The notes beneath the pieces were generated by a model. The model was not told where the DNA came from and searched no databases. It saw only the letters and a program-made list of their open reading frames with translations. From Polyangium spumosum (GTDB lineage: Bacteria > Myxococcota_A > Polyangia > Polyangiales > Polyangiaceae): a stretch of 64,000 nt of DNA. Where the stretch lies: NCBI RefSeq assembly GCF_009649845.1, contig NZ_WJIE01000005.1, forward strand, positions 124,001 to 188,000, written 5' to 3'. Shown here one piece after another: positions 54,221-63,165 of the stretch (position 1 is the first letter of the stretch; each line of letters starts with the position of its first letter). The position numbers and the translations under genes were made by a program.

Positions 54221-55429
54221 ATGTCGACCACGGCCCTGGCCTCGAACCGGAGCGAGCTCGCCGCCGCGATGCGGGACGCGTTGAACCGCGAGGCGCGCCG
54301 CAACGAGCTGCGCATCGCGCTCGTCCGGCTGTCGTCGTACTCGCTCGTGCTCGCGCTCGACGTCATGCTTTGGCTCCGAGGCTTGCGGCCCCCGACGAAC
54401 ATCTTCGGCGGAGCGCTCTGGGTGCTGCTCTCGGGGGCGCTGCTCCTCGCGACCATGCGGCTCCCGTACGGCCGCGTGTACTGGTTCATCGTGCCCGTCG
54501 TGGACTTCTTCCTGATCGACGGCATGCTCGGCTCGCGCATGGCGAGCATGGGCGTCACGACCGCGATGGCGGCGATCGCCGCGCTCGCCTGCGGGCTCTT
54601 CGCCGCGACGGGTGGGATCCGCTTCGATCGCCGCGCAGCCGCGTGGACGACGGCCCTCGCGGTGGTGCTGCTCGTTCGCCTCCTCGGCGATCATGCGTCG
54701 CGCGTCCACCTGCTTTACTCGGGCGTGGCGATCGCGGCGATCGGAATGCTCAACGTGTGGCTCGCCGATCAGGTGCGCCGCGCGATGGAGGCCACGCGCG
54801 GGCAATTGCTGCTCGATCGGCTCTTGCCGGGCGTCGCGCGCGCGGCCTTGAAGGATCCGCTCTCGCTCCTCGAAGCGCCGCGCTCGATCGAGGTGACGCT
54901 GCTCGTCACGGACCTGCGGGGCTTCACGTCGCTCTCGGAGCACATGGAGCCGGCTGACGTCTTCGAGATGCTCAACCATTTGCAGGGCGCGCTCGCGGAG
55001 GCGGTGCACGCGTGCGGCGGCATCGTCGACAAGTTCATGGGCGACGGCATGCTCGCGGTGTTCGGCGCGACCGAGCCCGGCCACGACCACGCGCGCCGCG
55101 CGATCGAGGCGGTGCGCCGCATTCGCGCCGCGCTCGACGAGCAGAACCGCGTGCGCGCCGGAGGGCGCCTGCGGATCGGCATCGGCGTGCACTCGGGGAC
55201 CGTGGTGGCCGGTTGCCTCGGCGGAGGGAGCCGCCTCGAGTTCACGGTCATCGGCGACGCGGTGAACACGACGTCGCGGCTCGAGGCGATGACCAAGGAG
55301 AAGGGCGTCGACGTGCTCGTGAGCGAGGAGACGGCGACGCGCGTGCCGGAGGTGACGTTCGAGGACCTCGGCGTCGCGCCGGTGCGCGGGCGGCAGCAGG
55401 GGATCCGGATCTTCACGCTGACGGCGTGA
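54221..55429 (+). CDS. Class III adenylate/guanylate cyclase with membrane domain
   Basis: 402 residues from ATG 54221. The N-terminal 190 residues hold about six membrane helices. The cyclase domain (about 215-390) has the metal Asp residues (LLVTDLRGFTSLSE and DKFMGDGMLAVFG), the substrate-specifying Lys in that same block, and GDAVNTTSRLEAMTKEKGVDVLVSE with Asn and Arg for transition-state binding. It should make cAMP from ATP at the cytoplasmic face, as a dimer. The membrane part presumably senses an unknown signal. Single gene. Confidence 0.92.
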   Translation: MSTTALASNRSELAAAMRDALNREARRNELRIALVRLSSYSLVLALDVMLWLRGLRPPTNIFGGALWVLLSGALLLATMRLPYGRVYWFIVPVVDFFLIDGMLGSRMASMGVTTAMAAIAALACGLFAATGGIRFDRRAAAWTTALAVVLLVRLLGDHASRVHLLYSGVAIAAIGMLNVWLADQVRRAMEATRGQLLLDRLLPGVARAALKDPLSLLEAPRSIEVTLLVTDLRGFTSLSEHMEPADVFEMLNHLQGALAEAVHACGGIVDKFMGDGMLAVFGATEPGHDHARRAIEAVRRIRAALDEQNRVRAGGRLRIGIGVHSGTVVAGCLGGGSRLEFTVIGDAVNTTSRLEAMTKEKGVDVLVSEETATRVPEVTFEDLGVAPVRGRQQGIRIFTLTA

Positions 55430-55448
55430 CGCCGCCCTTCCACCATTC

Positions 55449-56513
55449 TCAGGGCAACGCGAGGATCCCGATCGGCCGCGCGAGCCGCGCGTCCGCATTC
55501 ACGAGCACCGCGCCCGACTGCCCCTCCGCGGGCAGGGGTTTTCCTTCCGCGTCGAAGCGCAGCACCGTCCCGGGGTGTCCCTTCGCCTCGTCCACGTCGA
55601 AGCCCACGGCGAAGATGTGCCCGCCGTCGCCGAAGCTCAGGGCGCCGAGGTAATTCTTGCTCGGCGTCGCGCCCGAGTAGTTCGTGGACAACGTGCCGAG
55701 CACCATCCCCGTCGCGAAATCGTAGCGGCGGATGTCGTTCGCGTAATCGCTCACGTAAAGGTCGCAGATCCCGGCATTACAATCGGGCCCGTACGCGAGG
55801 CCGAGCAGGCTGACGTATCCGTGCCCGGCTTCGGAGAGCGGGGGCTGATCCGCGAAGACCGCCATTTCGCCCGTCGCGACGTCGATCCGCAAGACCTGGC
55901 TCGGCAGACCCGGGAACGTGGGCATCCCGTTCTCGGCGACGGAGCCCTGGGTCGTGACGTAGAGCTTCTCGTCGGGGCCGAAGATCAGCCCGTTCGGCCC
56001 GTTCAGGCCGCCGGGCATGCCGTCGCCCTCCTTGAAAACATCGACGAAATCGCCCGTCGCCCCGTCGTAGCGGAGGATCTGGTCCGTGAGGAAGCTCGCC
56101 ACATAAAGCATCCCGTCCGACCCGAACGCCAGGCCATAAGGACGGTGCAGGCCGCCGCCCTTGGCGAAGGCGCCGAAAAACTCGCCCGTCGAGGAGTCGA
56201 ACCGCAGGATCGCGGAGTCCTCGGCGGTATCGCCGCTCGAGATGTAAAGGTCACCCTCGGGGCCGAGGGCCAGGGAATCGGGGTGGCTGAGGCCGCCCGT
56301 CCCCTTCGCGATGAATACGTTGACGAACTTGCCTGTCTCCTGCTCGAATTGCAGGACGTCGTCGCCGCGGCTGTTCGCCACGAGGAACATGGGCTTGCGC
56401 GGCACCTCGCCGCCGGTCGTGCTCGTGCCGCCTTCGTCGTCCCCGCAGCCCGCGAGGGCGGAGAGCGCGAGGACGGCGAGGACCTGAAGAAGGGTTCGCG
56501 TGGACGTTCGCAT
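55449..56513 (-). CDS. NHL/propeller-type lipoprotein
   Basis: 354 residues from ATG 56513. The signal peptide ends ALAGC. The mature chain has repeated propeller blades: VANSRGDDVLQFEQETGKFV, GGLSHPDSLALGPEGDLYISS, RPYGLAFGSDGMLYVASF, GPNGLIFGPDEKLYVTTQ. NHL and SMP-30-like propellers bind ligands or proteins; no catalytic residues are recognised. It lies 118 bp downstream of the lipoprotein gene at 56632 and may have its own promoter. Confidence 0.85.
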   Translation of the reverse strand: MRTSTRTLLQVLAVLALSALAGCGDDEGGTSTTGGEVPRKPMFLVANSRGDDVLQFEQETGKFVNVFIAKGTGGLSHPDSLALGPEGDLYISSGDTAEDSAILRFDSSTGEFFGAFAKGGGLHRPYGLAFGSDGMLYVASFLTDQILRYDGATGDFVDVFKEGDGMPGGLNGPNGLIFGPDEKLYVTTQGSVAENGMPTFPGLPSQVLRIDVATGEMAVFADQPPLSEAGHGYVSLLGLAYGPDCNAGICDLYVSDYANDIRRYDFATGMVLGTLSTNYSGATPSKNYLGALSFGDGGHIFAVGFDVDEAKGHPGTVLRFDAEGKPLPAEGQSGAVLVNADARLARPIGILALP

Positions 56514-56631
56514 CGTGCGAGCATATCGACACGCGCGCCACGGCGGAAGGCCGATGGTGGACGAACGCGCGGCGGCGTGCGGCCGCACGCACGCGGAGGT
56601 CACGTCCACCCCGCGCGCGGCGGCCGAGCGA

Positions 56632-57504
56632 TCAGCGGCGTATGAAGGCCGGGACGCCCTCGACGTCGAGCGTCGCCGAGAGCTGCTCGCATTTGCCGGT
56701 GTCCTCGTTGTATGCGAGGTCCGTGTTCGCGTCGAGCAGGAGCTTGATTTGCGGCAGGAGGTCCTCGAGCCCGTCGCCGTCCTTCACGCCCTCGATGATC
56801 TCGTCCGGCAAGACGCCGCCGCCGAGGTGGCCCTTCATCCGGAGCTCCTCGTCGATCGAGAATCGGAACCGCGCGTCCTGCACGTGCAGCGTGAATGCGA
56901 CGTCGAAAATGGCGAGCGGGATCGCGAGGGTGAACGGGCCTGTCTCGAGCACGCCGTTCTCGATCCGCGCATTCGTCACGTAGCTGCGCTCGGCCGCCGG
57001 GTCGGGTTCGAAGGTCTGGTAGGCCTCGATGACGCCGTCGGTCCCGAGGTTCGGCCGCTTCTTCACGCCGACCTGCACGGCGAGGTTCACGCAGGCGTCG
57101 TTCTTGAAATCGTCGACGTTCTCCATTTCCATGAGGATGACGAGCTGGCCGTCGTTGATCGACCCCTGGAGGAGCCCGTCGATCGCGTCGCCGACGAACT
57201 TCTCGACCTCCGGGACGAGCGGCGCGAGCTGGTTGTCCACGCCGGCCCGGCCCTCGGGATCCTTGAAGTCCTTCTTTCCGCAGGAGAGCGTGTCGCTCCC
57301 GTCGCTCGTCCGACCGTCGAGATCGAAGCCCGGCGCCACGGTGTCGGACATCAGGCGCGCGAACTGGAGCTTCGTGGTAATGGCGGCGTACGTCTCGCCG
57401 GTCTCGCAGCTCGCCGCGGCGGGCGCCTCCTCCCCGCCACATCCGACGAGGAAGAGGGCCGCGGCGAGCGCCGAATGGAGGCTCGAAAAGCGCTTCGTCT
57501 TCAT
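56632..57504 (-). CDS. Lipoprotein of the DUF1552/1592 operon
   Basis: 290 residues from ATG 57504. The lipobox is LVGC. The mature chain has two Cys near the N-terminus and a beta-rich C-terminal half (VNLAVQVGVKKRPNLG, GPFTLAIPLAIFDVAFTLHVQDARFRFSIDEELRMKGHL, LLLDANTDLAYNEDTGKC). No family is recognised. Its start overlaps the DUF1552 stop by 4 bp, so it is in the operon and probably works with it at the cell envelope. Confidence 0.75.
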   Translation of the reverse strand: MKTKRFSSLHSALAAALFLVGCGGEEAPAAASCETGETYAAITTKLQFARLMSDTVAPGFDLDGRTSDGSDTLSCGKKDFKDPEGRAGVDNQLAPLVPEVEKFVGDAIDGLLQGSINDGQLVILMEMENVDDFKNDACVNLAVQVGVKKRPNLGTDGVIEAYQTFEPDPAAERSYVTNARIENGVLETGPFTLAIPLAIFDVAFTLHVQDARFRFSIDEELRMKGHLGGGVLPDEIIEGVKDGDGLEDLLPQIKLLLDANTDLAYNEDTGKCEQLSATLDVEGVPAFIRR

Positions 57505-58832
57505 ACCTCGATCGCCGTCAAGCTGGAGGTCACCATCGCGTCGCCCTGGCCGAAGCTGTCGAGCGTCATGCCCATCGCCCGCGCGAGCGAGAGGAGCACC
57601 TTGCTCGCGTTCTCGGCCGACGGCGACCTGTAATGCAGCCCGGACTGGAGCGCCCCGTTGCAGCTCCCCGCGATGAGGATCGGATACTCCTCGAGCAGGT
57701 GCGATTTCCCATAAGAGCAATCGCTCGTCGCGAGGATCGCGCAATGGTCGAGCAGCGTGCTGTCGCCCTCGGGGACGGCGGCGAGCGCCTTCACGAGGTA
57801 GGCGAACTCGGACATGATGTAGAGCAAGATGCTCTGCACTTGCGGCTGATCCCCGGGCTCGTCGTGGGTGAGCTGGTGATGCCCGGCCGTCGCCCCCGGA
57901 TAAAGCGGATTGCCGACGGGGCTCGAGAACCACTGGCTGAACACGCGCGTCTGATCGCAGGCGAGCGCCATGACGAGGACATCGACCATGGCCCGCGAGA
58001 TCTCGGACAAGGGCGGCCTGCCGTCGACGTCGGGATAAGCGTCGAGCGGCTTTGGCGGCACGGCGCACGCCGCGAGGCTCGGGGGGTTCTGCTGGAGCTT
58101 CTCGATCTGCTTTTCGAGGGCGCGGATGCCGTCGAGGTGCTTCTCGAGCCGCTCCTTGTCGGTCTGTCCGAGGACCATTTGCAGCGAGGTCGCCTCCTCC
58201 ATCACCCCGTCGAGGATGCTCTGCCGCAGGGGCAAGCGCGGATCCGGCATCGGCATGCTGCCCGGCATGACGAACCCGTCCACGAAGACGCGCTGGAAGA
58301 GCGCCGCGGGCGAGTTCTCCGGCGGGTTCACGCTATGAGGCGCGGTATAGGAGAGGCTCCTGCCGCCGGGCTGCACCGCGAATTCGAGGGAGCGAAAGCG
58401 CGTGTCCTGCCCGACGGCCTCGGCGATCACCTGATCGATGCTCGGCTGGGTGAACGTCGAGAGCTCGGTGCCACTATGGAGCGGCGTCGCGCCCGAGAGG
58501 ATGCCCGCCGAGCCCGAGAAATGCGGCACGGTGTTCCCGGTGTACACCTTCATGCCCGTGATGACCGAGACTTTGTCCTTCACCTCGGCGAGGGGCATGA
58601 GCAAGGGGGACGGCTCCCACGTCGGTCCCGTCCCCTTGGGCGTCCAGAAATCGGGCAGGTTGCCATTGCCCCAGAAAAAAATCCCGAATCGCTTGGGCAG
58701 GGCGTCGCCTTGCGCATACGCCGTGCCGCTCTCGTTGAGGAAAATCTCGAGCGCCGGCAGCCCGATGGCGACCGCCGCGCCCCCGAGCATGCCCCGGAGC
58801 ATCGTCCTTCGGCTGAGCTTGGTCCGCTTCAT
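57501..58832 (-). CDS. DUF1552 family protein (Tat-exported)
   Basis: 443 residues from ATG 58832. The leader has a twin-arginine motif (SRRTMLRGMLGGAAVAIGLPALE). The rest matches DUF1552: FGIFFWGNGNLPDFWTPKG, VITGMKVYTGN, LSGATPLHSG, SLEFAVQPGG, LACDQTRVFSQWFSSP, HHQLTHDE. These proteins occur in planctomycetes and myxobacteria, usually next to DUF1592-type partners. They are thought to be extracytoplasmic, but no activity is established. It is flanked by the DUF1592 gene (26 bp) and a lipoprotein gene (4-bp overlap). Confidence 0.9.
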   Translation of the reverse strand: MKRTKLSRRTMLRGMLGGAAVAIGLPALEIFLNESGTAYAQGDALPKRFGIFFWGNGNLPDFWTPKGTGPTWEPSPLLMPLAEVKDKVSVITGMKVYTGNTVPHFSGSAGILSGATPLHSGTELSTFTQPSIDQVIAEAVGQDTRFRSLEFAVQPGGRSLSYTAPHSVNPPENSPAALFQRVFVDGFVMPGSMPMPDPRLPLRQSILDGVMEEATSLQMVLGQTDKERLEKHLDGIRALEKQIEKLQQNPPSLAACAVPPKPLDAYPDVDGRPPLSEISRAMVDVLVMALACDQTRVFSQWFSSPVGNPLYPGATAGHHQLTHDEPGDQPQVQSILLYIMSEFAYLVKALAAVPEGDSTLLDHCAILATSDCSYGKSHLLEEYPILIAGSCNGALQSGLHYRSPSAENASKVLLSLARAMGMTLDSFGQGDAMVTSSLTAIEV

Positions 58833-58858
58833 GGCATGATCCCCTTCGTCACCGATGG

Positions 58859-60514
58859 TCAGGGCTCGTGCGCGAGCCGGAAAAACGGGCTCGTCGCGAT
58901 GAACGAGAGAAGCGACTTCACGCGATGACCCGAGGCGCGGAAATCGTAGGTGAGGGTGTTGATCGCGCCGCTCTCCTCCTTGGTGGGCTCGAACGCCGTC
59001 GCATAGGAGTAGAGCTTTCGCACGAGACAAGGCGCGACCTTGTCGCTGTCGTGGATCCGGATGGCGAGCTCGCGCGCGTCCGCGAAGGGCACGCTGTCGA
59101 GGTTGCCCGAAGCGTCGATGACCGCCCCGGTCTCCTTCAGGCGGAACCGACCGATCCCGTCGAAGTTCTCGAGGCCGAGGCCAATGGGATCCATGAGCAT
59201 GTGGCAAGCCCGGCAGGTGGGATCGGTGTTGTGCTGCGCGATGCGCTCGCGGAGCGTCCGCGCCTCCGTCGACGGATCGGGCAGGCCGGTGTTCACGTTG
59301 ACGGGCGGCGGCGGGATGCTGTCGCAGAGCAGATCCTCGCGGACGAACTTGCCGCGCAGCGTGGCCGACGTGGACCGCGGATGCGAATGCAAGGCGAGGA
59401 TGCTGATGTGCCCGAGCAGGCCGATCCGGGGCGAATCCGCCGGCAGCTCCACCATGCCGAACCCCTCGTCCGTCGGCGCGGGCACGGCGTACATGGAGGC
59501 GAGCTTCGGATTGACGAACGTCTTCCGCGTGAGGAAGACGTCACGGTAATCGGCGTCGAGGTCGAAGACGAGGTGCTCGAAGACGCGCAGCGTCTCCTCG
59601 CGCGCCGCCGGGCCGACATCGGGGCTGTAATAGGTGAAGACCGTCGGGTCCTTCGAGAGCGCGTCGAGCTCGCCGAGGTGCAGCCAATCCGTGACGAACG
59701 CGCGCAGGCCGTCACGGGCTCGCGGCGATTCGATCATGCGCATGACCTGCTCCTTCAGGCCCTCGTCCTCGGTGAGCTTGCCGCTCTCGGCCGCCGCGAG
59801 CAGCTCCTCGTCCGGGATGCTGTTCCACAGGAAAAACGAGAGCCGCGACGCCATTTCGAGGCTCGTGTAGCGGCGCTTGCCCGGGTTCTTCGGGTCGGGC
59901 TCGCCGACCTGCGGGCGATAGAGGAAATTCGGCGACTGGAGCATCGCGGCGATGGCGAACTCGATCCCCTCGTCGAAGCTGCCGAGCGTGGTCGCCGTCT
60001 GCACGAGGAGCCCGCCGAGCCTGTCGACCTCCGCCGTCGCGAGGGGGCGACGATAGACGCGGCGCCCGAGCGAGGCGACCATCTTCTTCGCGCAATCGAG
60101 GTCGCTCGCCCCCGCGGGCGCGCACGGGAGGACGGCCGCCTTGCGCGCCGGATCCGCGACGACCTGCTCTGCGATCGCGAACGCGGCCTTCTCGTATTTC
60201 TCGACGCCACGCGAGGAGATCGTGCTGACCGAGGAGCCGAGCGTCACGAAGCCGTCGAGCGGGGCGTCGGGCTCGATCGAGGTCGGCACGTTGATGTCCT
60301 GGCCGAAGATGTCGCGGATGGCATTGCCATACTGAGCGACCGTGAGGCGCTGCGCCCCGGTCTGCGCGGCGAGCTCCGGCATCGGCGGCCGCGGCCCGAG
60401 CCCACCCGTCGGCGGCGGCGCTTCGTCGCTACACGCGGCGAGCGAGGCCACGAGCGCCGCGGGGATGAGCGCCCGGGACGACAATGATTTTCGGAGAGGT
60501 TCCCGGATTGACAT
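58859..60514 (-). CDS. DUF1592/DUF1588-type multidomain lipoprotein
   Basis: 551 residues from ATG 60514, with GAGGTG upstream. The lipobox is LAAC. The domains run in the usual order: QRLTVAQYGNAIRDIFG (DUF1587-like), FAIAAMLQSPNFLYRPQ (DUF1595-like), RYTSLEMASRLSFFLWNSIPDEELL (DUF1592), GLLGHISILALHSHPRSTSATLRGKFVREDLLC (DUF1588), and RASGHRVKSLLSFIATSPFFR (DUF1585). The CRACH motif sits before MLMDPIGLGLENFD; in cytochromes c CxxCH binds heme, but in this family it may bind metal instead. Starts 8 bp after the hydrolase gene and forms an operon with the DUF1552 gene. Function unknown. Confidence 0.9.
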   Translation of the reverse strand: MSIREPLRKSLSSRALIPAALVASLAACSDEAPPPTGGLGPRPPMPELAAQTGAQRLTVAQYGNAIRDIFGQDINVPTSIEPDAPLDGFVTLGSSVSTISSRGVEKYEKAAFAIAEQVVADPARKAAVLPCAPAGASDLDCAKKMVASLGRRVYRRPLATAEVDRLGGLLVQTATTLGSFDEGIEFAIAAMLQSPNFLYRPQVGEPDPKNPGKRRYTSLEMASRLSFFLWNSIPDEELLAAAESGKLTEDEGLKEQVMRMIESPRARDGLRAFVTDWLHLGELDALSKDPTVFTYYSPDVGPAAREETLRVFEHLVFDLDADYRDVFLTRKTFVNPKLASMYAVPAPTDEGFGMVELPADSPRIGLLGHISILALHSHPRSTSATLRGKFVREDLLCDSIPPPPVNVNTGLPDPSTEARTLRERIAQHNTDPTCRACHMLMDPIGLGLENFDGIGRFRLKETGAVIDASGNLDSVPFADARELAIRIHDSDKVAPCLVRKLYSYATAFEPTKEESGAINTLTYDFRASGHRVKSLLSFIATSPFFRLAHEP

Positions 60515-60522
60515 CGCACACC

Positions 60523-61698
60523 TCATTTGTGCTGAAACTTGACCTTCGGCGAGAGGACCTCGGTGCCGTCGAGGATCTTCCGGACCTCGTCGCTCGTGTC
60601 GGCGAGGACGTGCCGGCGCGCGAACGCAAAGGCATACTTGTTGACGAGGGCCCAGCCCTCGAGCGAGTCGAACTCGGGGCAGCCGCCGAGGGCGAAGAGC
60701 TGGTGGCAGCCGCCCTCGAAATCGAGCCACGTGAAATCGATCGAGGTCACGCGCGACCAGACGTTCTCGGCGCCGACCGGATCGAGCGAGCCGCTCATCT
60801 GCATGAAAGGCTTGTTCACGGCGTCGTATCCGTCGTAGCCGAACCAGCCGGGCTCGTCGGCCCCGACGCCGCTCGCCATCGGAATGGCCGCCGCGACGCG
60901 CGGCTCGCCGAGCCCCTCGCCGAAGACGGCGATCTGCTCGGGCGTGCAAGGCTCGGAGAACTTGCTCCCCGCGTCGCACATGGCCTGGATCGCCGCGAGG
61001 TCGTGGACTGCGCCCCCGGTCGCCCACGCCGTGCGCCCGCCGAAGCTATGCCCGGAGAGCAGGACCTCGTCCGTGCGGCATTTGCCGGAGAGCGGATCGT
61101 CCGCGGGCAACGCCTCGAGGGCGTCGAGCGAGGCCGTGAGGTCCATCGGGCGCAAAAAGCTCATGGTGAGCGGCACCGTGTCCTCGTGCTCCGGCAACGT
61201 ATTGCCCTTGTGATCGGGCGCGACCGCCACCCAGCCGTGGGAGGCGAACCAGCGCATCATGTCCGAGCTCGTCCCGCCGAACCCCGAATACCCGTGGGAA
61301 TGCAGGTGCACGGGGTAGCCCGCCGCTTCCATCGGCGGCGCCACGCTCGCGCCCTCGAACACGTCTTCGTCGGGGAATACGTTGATGTACCTCGGCGGGG
61401 TGCCCTCCTCGTCGAGCGTGGGATACCAGAGATTGACGCGGATCTCGCGCGGGCCCGGGACGCCCTTGGGCTGATAGGTGTAGAGAAACGAGCGGTAGCC
61501 GACCCGGAACGGCCCGGGCGCATCCACGGGATAATCGAGCAGGTCGCCCTCCGGCATCTTCGGCCCCGTGTCGGGGTTTGAAGGAGGGGCCTCGGGCGCG
61601 CACCCCGACAGAAGCGACAAGAGCGATCCCGATCCGATTCCGAGCGCGAGGAGGCGCCGGACGTGGCGGAGGGCGGAGAAGGATACCACGACGCCCAT
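60523..61698 (-). CDS. Exported alpha/beta hydrolase (PET-hydrolase/PAF-acetylhydrolase-like), lipoprotein
   Basis: 391 residues from ATG 61698. The leader ends LLSGC. The fold shows HLHSHGYSGFGGTSSDMMRW (oxyanion region), GHSFGGRTAW (nucleophile Ser), SGSLDPVGAENVW (Asp) and DFEGGCHQLFALGGCPEF (His with a Cys pair). This matches the dienelactone/PAF-acetylhydrolase-like family that includes polyester hydrolases. It is the first gene of the operon that continues with DUF1592, DUF1552 and a lipoprotein. Confidence 0.87.
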   Translation of the reverse strand: MGVVVSFSALRHVRRLLALGIGSGSLLSLLSGCAPEAPPSNPDTGPKMPEGDLLDYPVDAPGPFRVGYRSFLYTYQPKGVPGPREIRVNLWYPTLDEEGTPPRYINVFPDEDVFEGASVAPPMEAAGYPVHLHSHGYSGFGGTSSDMMRWFASHGWVAVAPDHKGNTLPEHEDTVPLTMSFLRPMDLTASLDALEALPADDPLSGKCRTDEVLLSGHSFGGRTAWATGGAVHDLAAIQAMCDAGSKFSEPCTPEQIAVFGEGLGEPRVAAAIPMASGVGADEPGWFGYDGYDAVNKPFMQMSGSLDPVGAENVWSRVTSIDFTWLDFEGGCHQLFALGGCPEFDSLEGWALVNKYAFAFARRHVLADTSDEVRKILDGTEVLSPKVKFQHK

Positions 61699-61807
61699 TG
61701 GATCACGAAACCGCCGCGGATGCTACTCGTTTCTTCACCGAGGCGGGCCGCGTTATGCCGGCAGGTGGGAACTTTCCACCACGAGCCTCCCGTTGTAAGG
61801 TAAGATC

Positions 61808-62428
61808 GTGTCCGACGACGTCCTTGGCCGCCTGCTCGCCGTCCTCCGGGTCCCTCTCGCCGAGATCCGCGCGGCCTACCGCGTGGGCTCACGCGTGTAC
61901 GGCACCGCCGGGCCCACGTCCGACGAGGACTTCCTCGTGGTGCTGTCGAAGCCCGGTCAAAGGCAGGACCTCGCCTTCGCCGAGGACCTCAACATCGTCA
62001 TTCACGGCGTCGCGACCTTCCAGGAGGCGCTCGACGACCACAGCGTCTTCGCGCTCGAGTGCCATTTCGTCGAGGCCCCGCACGTGCTCGTCGCGGCCCG
62101 CCCGCCTTTCCGGTTCGCGCTCGACCGGAAGAAGCTCGCGGCCTCCGCGATCGGGAAGTCCACGGCGGACTGGCAGAAGGCGAAGAAACGCTTCGCCGAG
62201 GAGCCGGGTCCGTCGCGGAAGAAGGCGTTTCACGCGCTCCGCGTGCCGGCCTTCGCCCTACAGATCGCGAAGGCGGGCAAGATCCACGATTTCGCGGCCG
62301 CGAACCACTTCCTCGCGGCGCTCCGGGAGGGGCCCGACGACGATTTCGCGTGGTACGAGGAGAAGCTCGGACCCGCGCGGGAGGCGCTCTGCGCCGAGCT
62401 CACGAAGCTCGCGGGCAAGAAAAGATAA
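61808..62428 (+). CDS. Nucleotidyltransferase next to the RNA-repair genes
   Basis: 206 residues from GTG 61808. The Pol-beta superfamily signature is present: RVGSRVYGTAGPTSDEDFLVVL (GS...D-x-D type). A basic helical C-terminal domain follows (AIGKSTADWQKAKKRFAEE, GPSRKKAFHALRVPAFALQIAK). It transfers a nucleotide to RNA, protein or a small molecule. It converges with the RNA ligase gene, 9 bp between stops, so RNA end modification is a fair inference. Confidence 0.82.
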   Translation: MSDDVLGRLLAVLRVPLAEIRAAYRVGSRVYGTAGPTSDEDFLVVLSKPGQRQDLAFAEDLNIVIHGVATFQEALDDHSVFALECHFVEAPHVLVAARPPFRFALDRKKLAASAIGKSTADWQKAKKRFAEEPGPSRKKAFHALRVPAFALQIAKAGKIHDFAAANHFLAALREGPDDDFAWYEEKLGPAREALCAELTKLAGKKR

Positions 62429-62437
62429 CGTCGCGGC

Positions 62438-63091
62438 CTAACGGGCGAGCCGCTGCGGCACGATCGCCTGGTGTTGCCAGTGCTCGTCCGTCTGGACGTG
62501 GCCCTTGCGCACCCATTTCGCCACGCTCCGGCCGAACGCGCTGTCGGGGAACTGCGCGGCGACACGCACGACGACGCCCTCGCGCGGGCCCCCGAACGCG
62601 GAGGGCTCCCGCGAGAGCCGATCGGTGAGCGCGTGGAGCTCGTCCACCGAGGCGACGGCGCCGCGGAAGAGCACGGGCGCCGTGGGCAGGCCGAGGTCGG
62701 CGGCCTGCGCCGTCACCATGTCCCAATCCCACCAGATACCGGCCACGTCGTCGCGCACCCCGAAGACCAGCGAATAATCGGGGAGCTTTTCGTACGTGAT
62801 CGAATGCACGGCATAACAGTACTCGCAGAAGACCGAGATCCCGTCGGAGAGCAGGTGGGCGATCCGGGCGTGCGTGGCCTTGGCGAGGTCGAAGCTCGGG
62901 TGCGCGGGCGGGCCCGCGTGCGAGCGCGAAAAGACGCTCCTGCGCGTGTACGTCAGGTTCGAGCCGTCGGCTTTTTCGGTAGCGACGATCTCGGCGCCGA
63001 CGAGCGCCGACACGTCCGACATGCGCTTGTCGTCGGACGTCCCGCCCGGCGACCACGGGAAGTGAAATGTCCTCGGGTACTTTGCAGACAC
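62438..63091 (-). CDS. RNA ligase (nucleotidyltransferase superfamily, T4 Rnl/DRB0094-like)
   Basis: 217 residues from GTG 63091, chosen because the conserved block KYPRTFHFPWSPG begins right after it; an ATG at 63154 would add 21 poor residues. Motif I is EKADG with the adenylated Lys40. Motif III is FCEYCYAVHSI, motif IV EGVVVRV, and motif V VAKWVRKGH. It seals 3'-OH and 5'-P RNA ends via an RNA-adenylate intermediate. It is divergent from the HD-kinase gene at 63166, with 74 bp between; the two are natural partners in end healing and sealing. Confidence 0.9.
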   Translation of the reverse strand: MSAKYPRTFHFPWSPGGTSDDKRMSDVSALVGAEIVATEKADGSNLTYTRRSVFSRSHAGPPAHPSFDLAKATHARIAHLLSDGISVFCEYCYAVHSITYEKLPDYSLVFGVRDDVAGIWWDWDMVTAQAADLGLPTAPVLFRGAVASVDELHALTDRLSREPSAFGGPREGVVVRVAAQFPDSAFGRSVAKWVRKGHVQTDEHWQHQAIVPQRLAR

Positions 63092-63165
63092 GGCGAAGAG
63101 CAGGCTAGCACAGCCCGCCCGGGCCGTGTTATCCTCGTGTCCCTCCTCTCGCACGAGCCCTCGCC

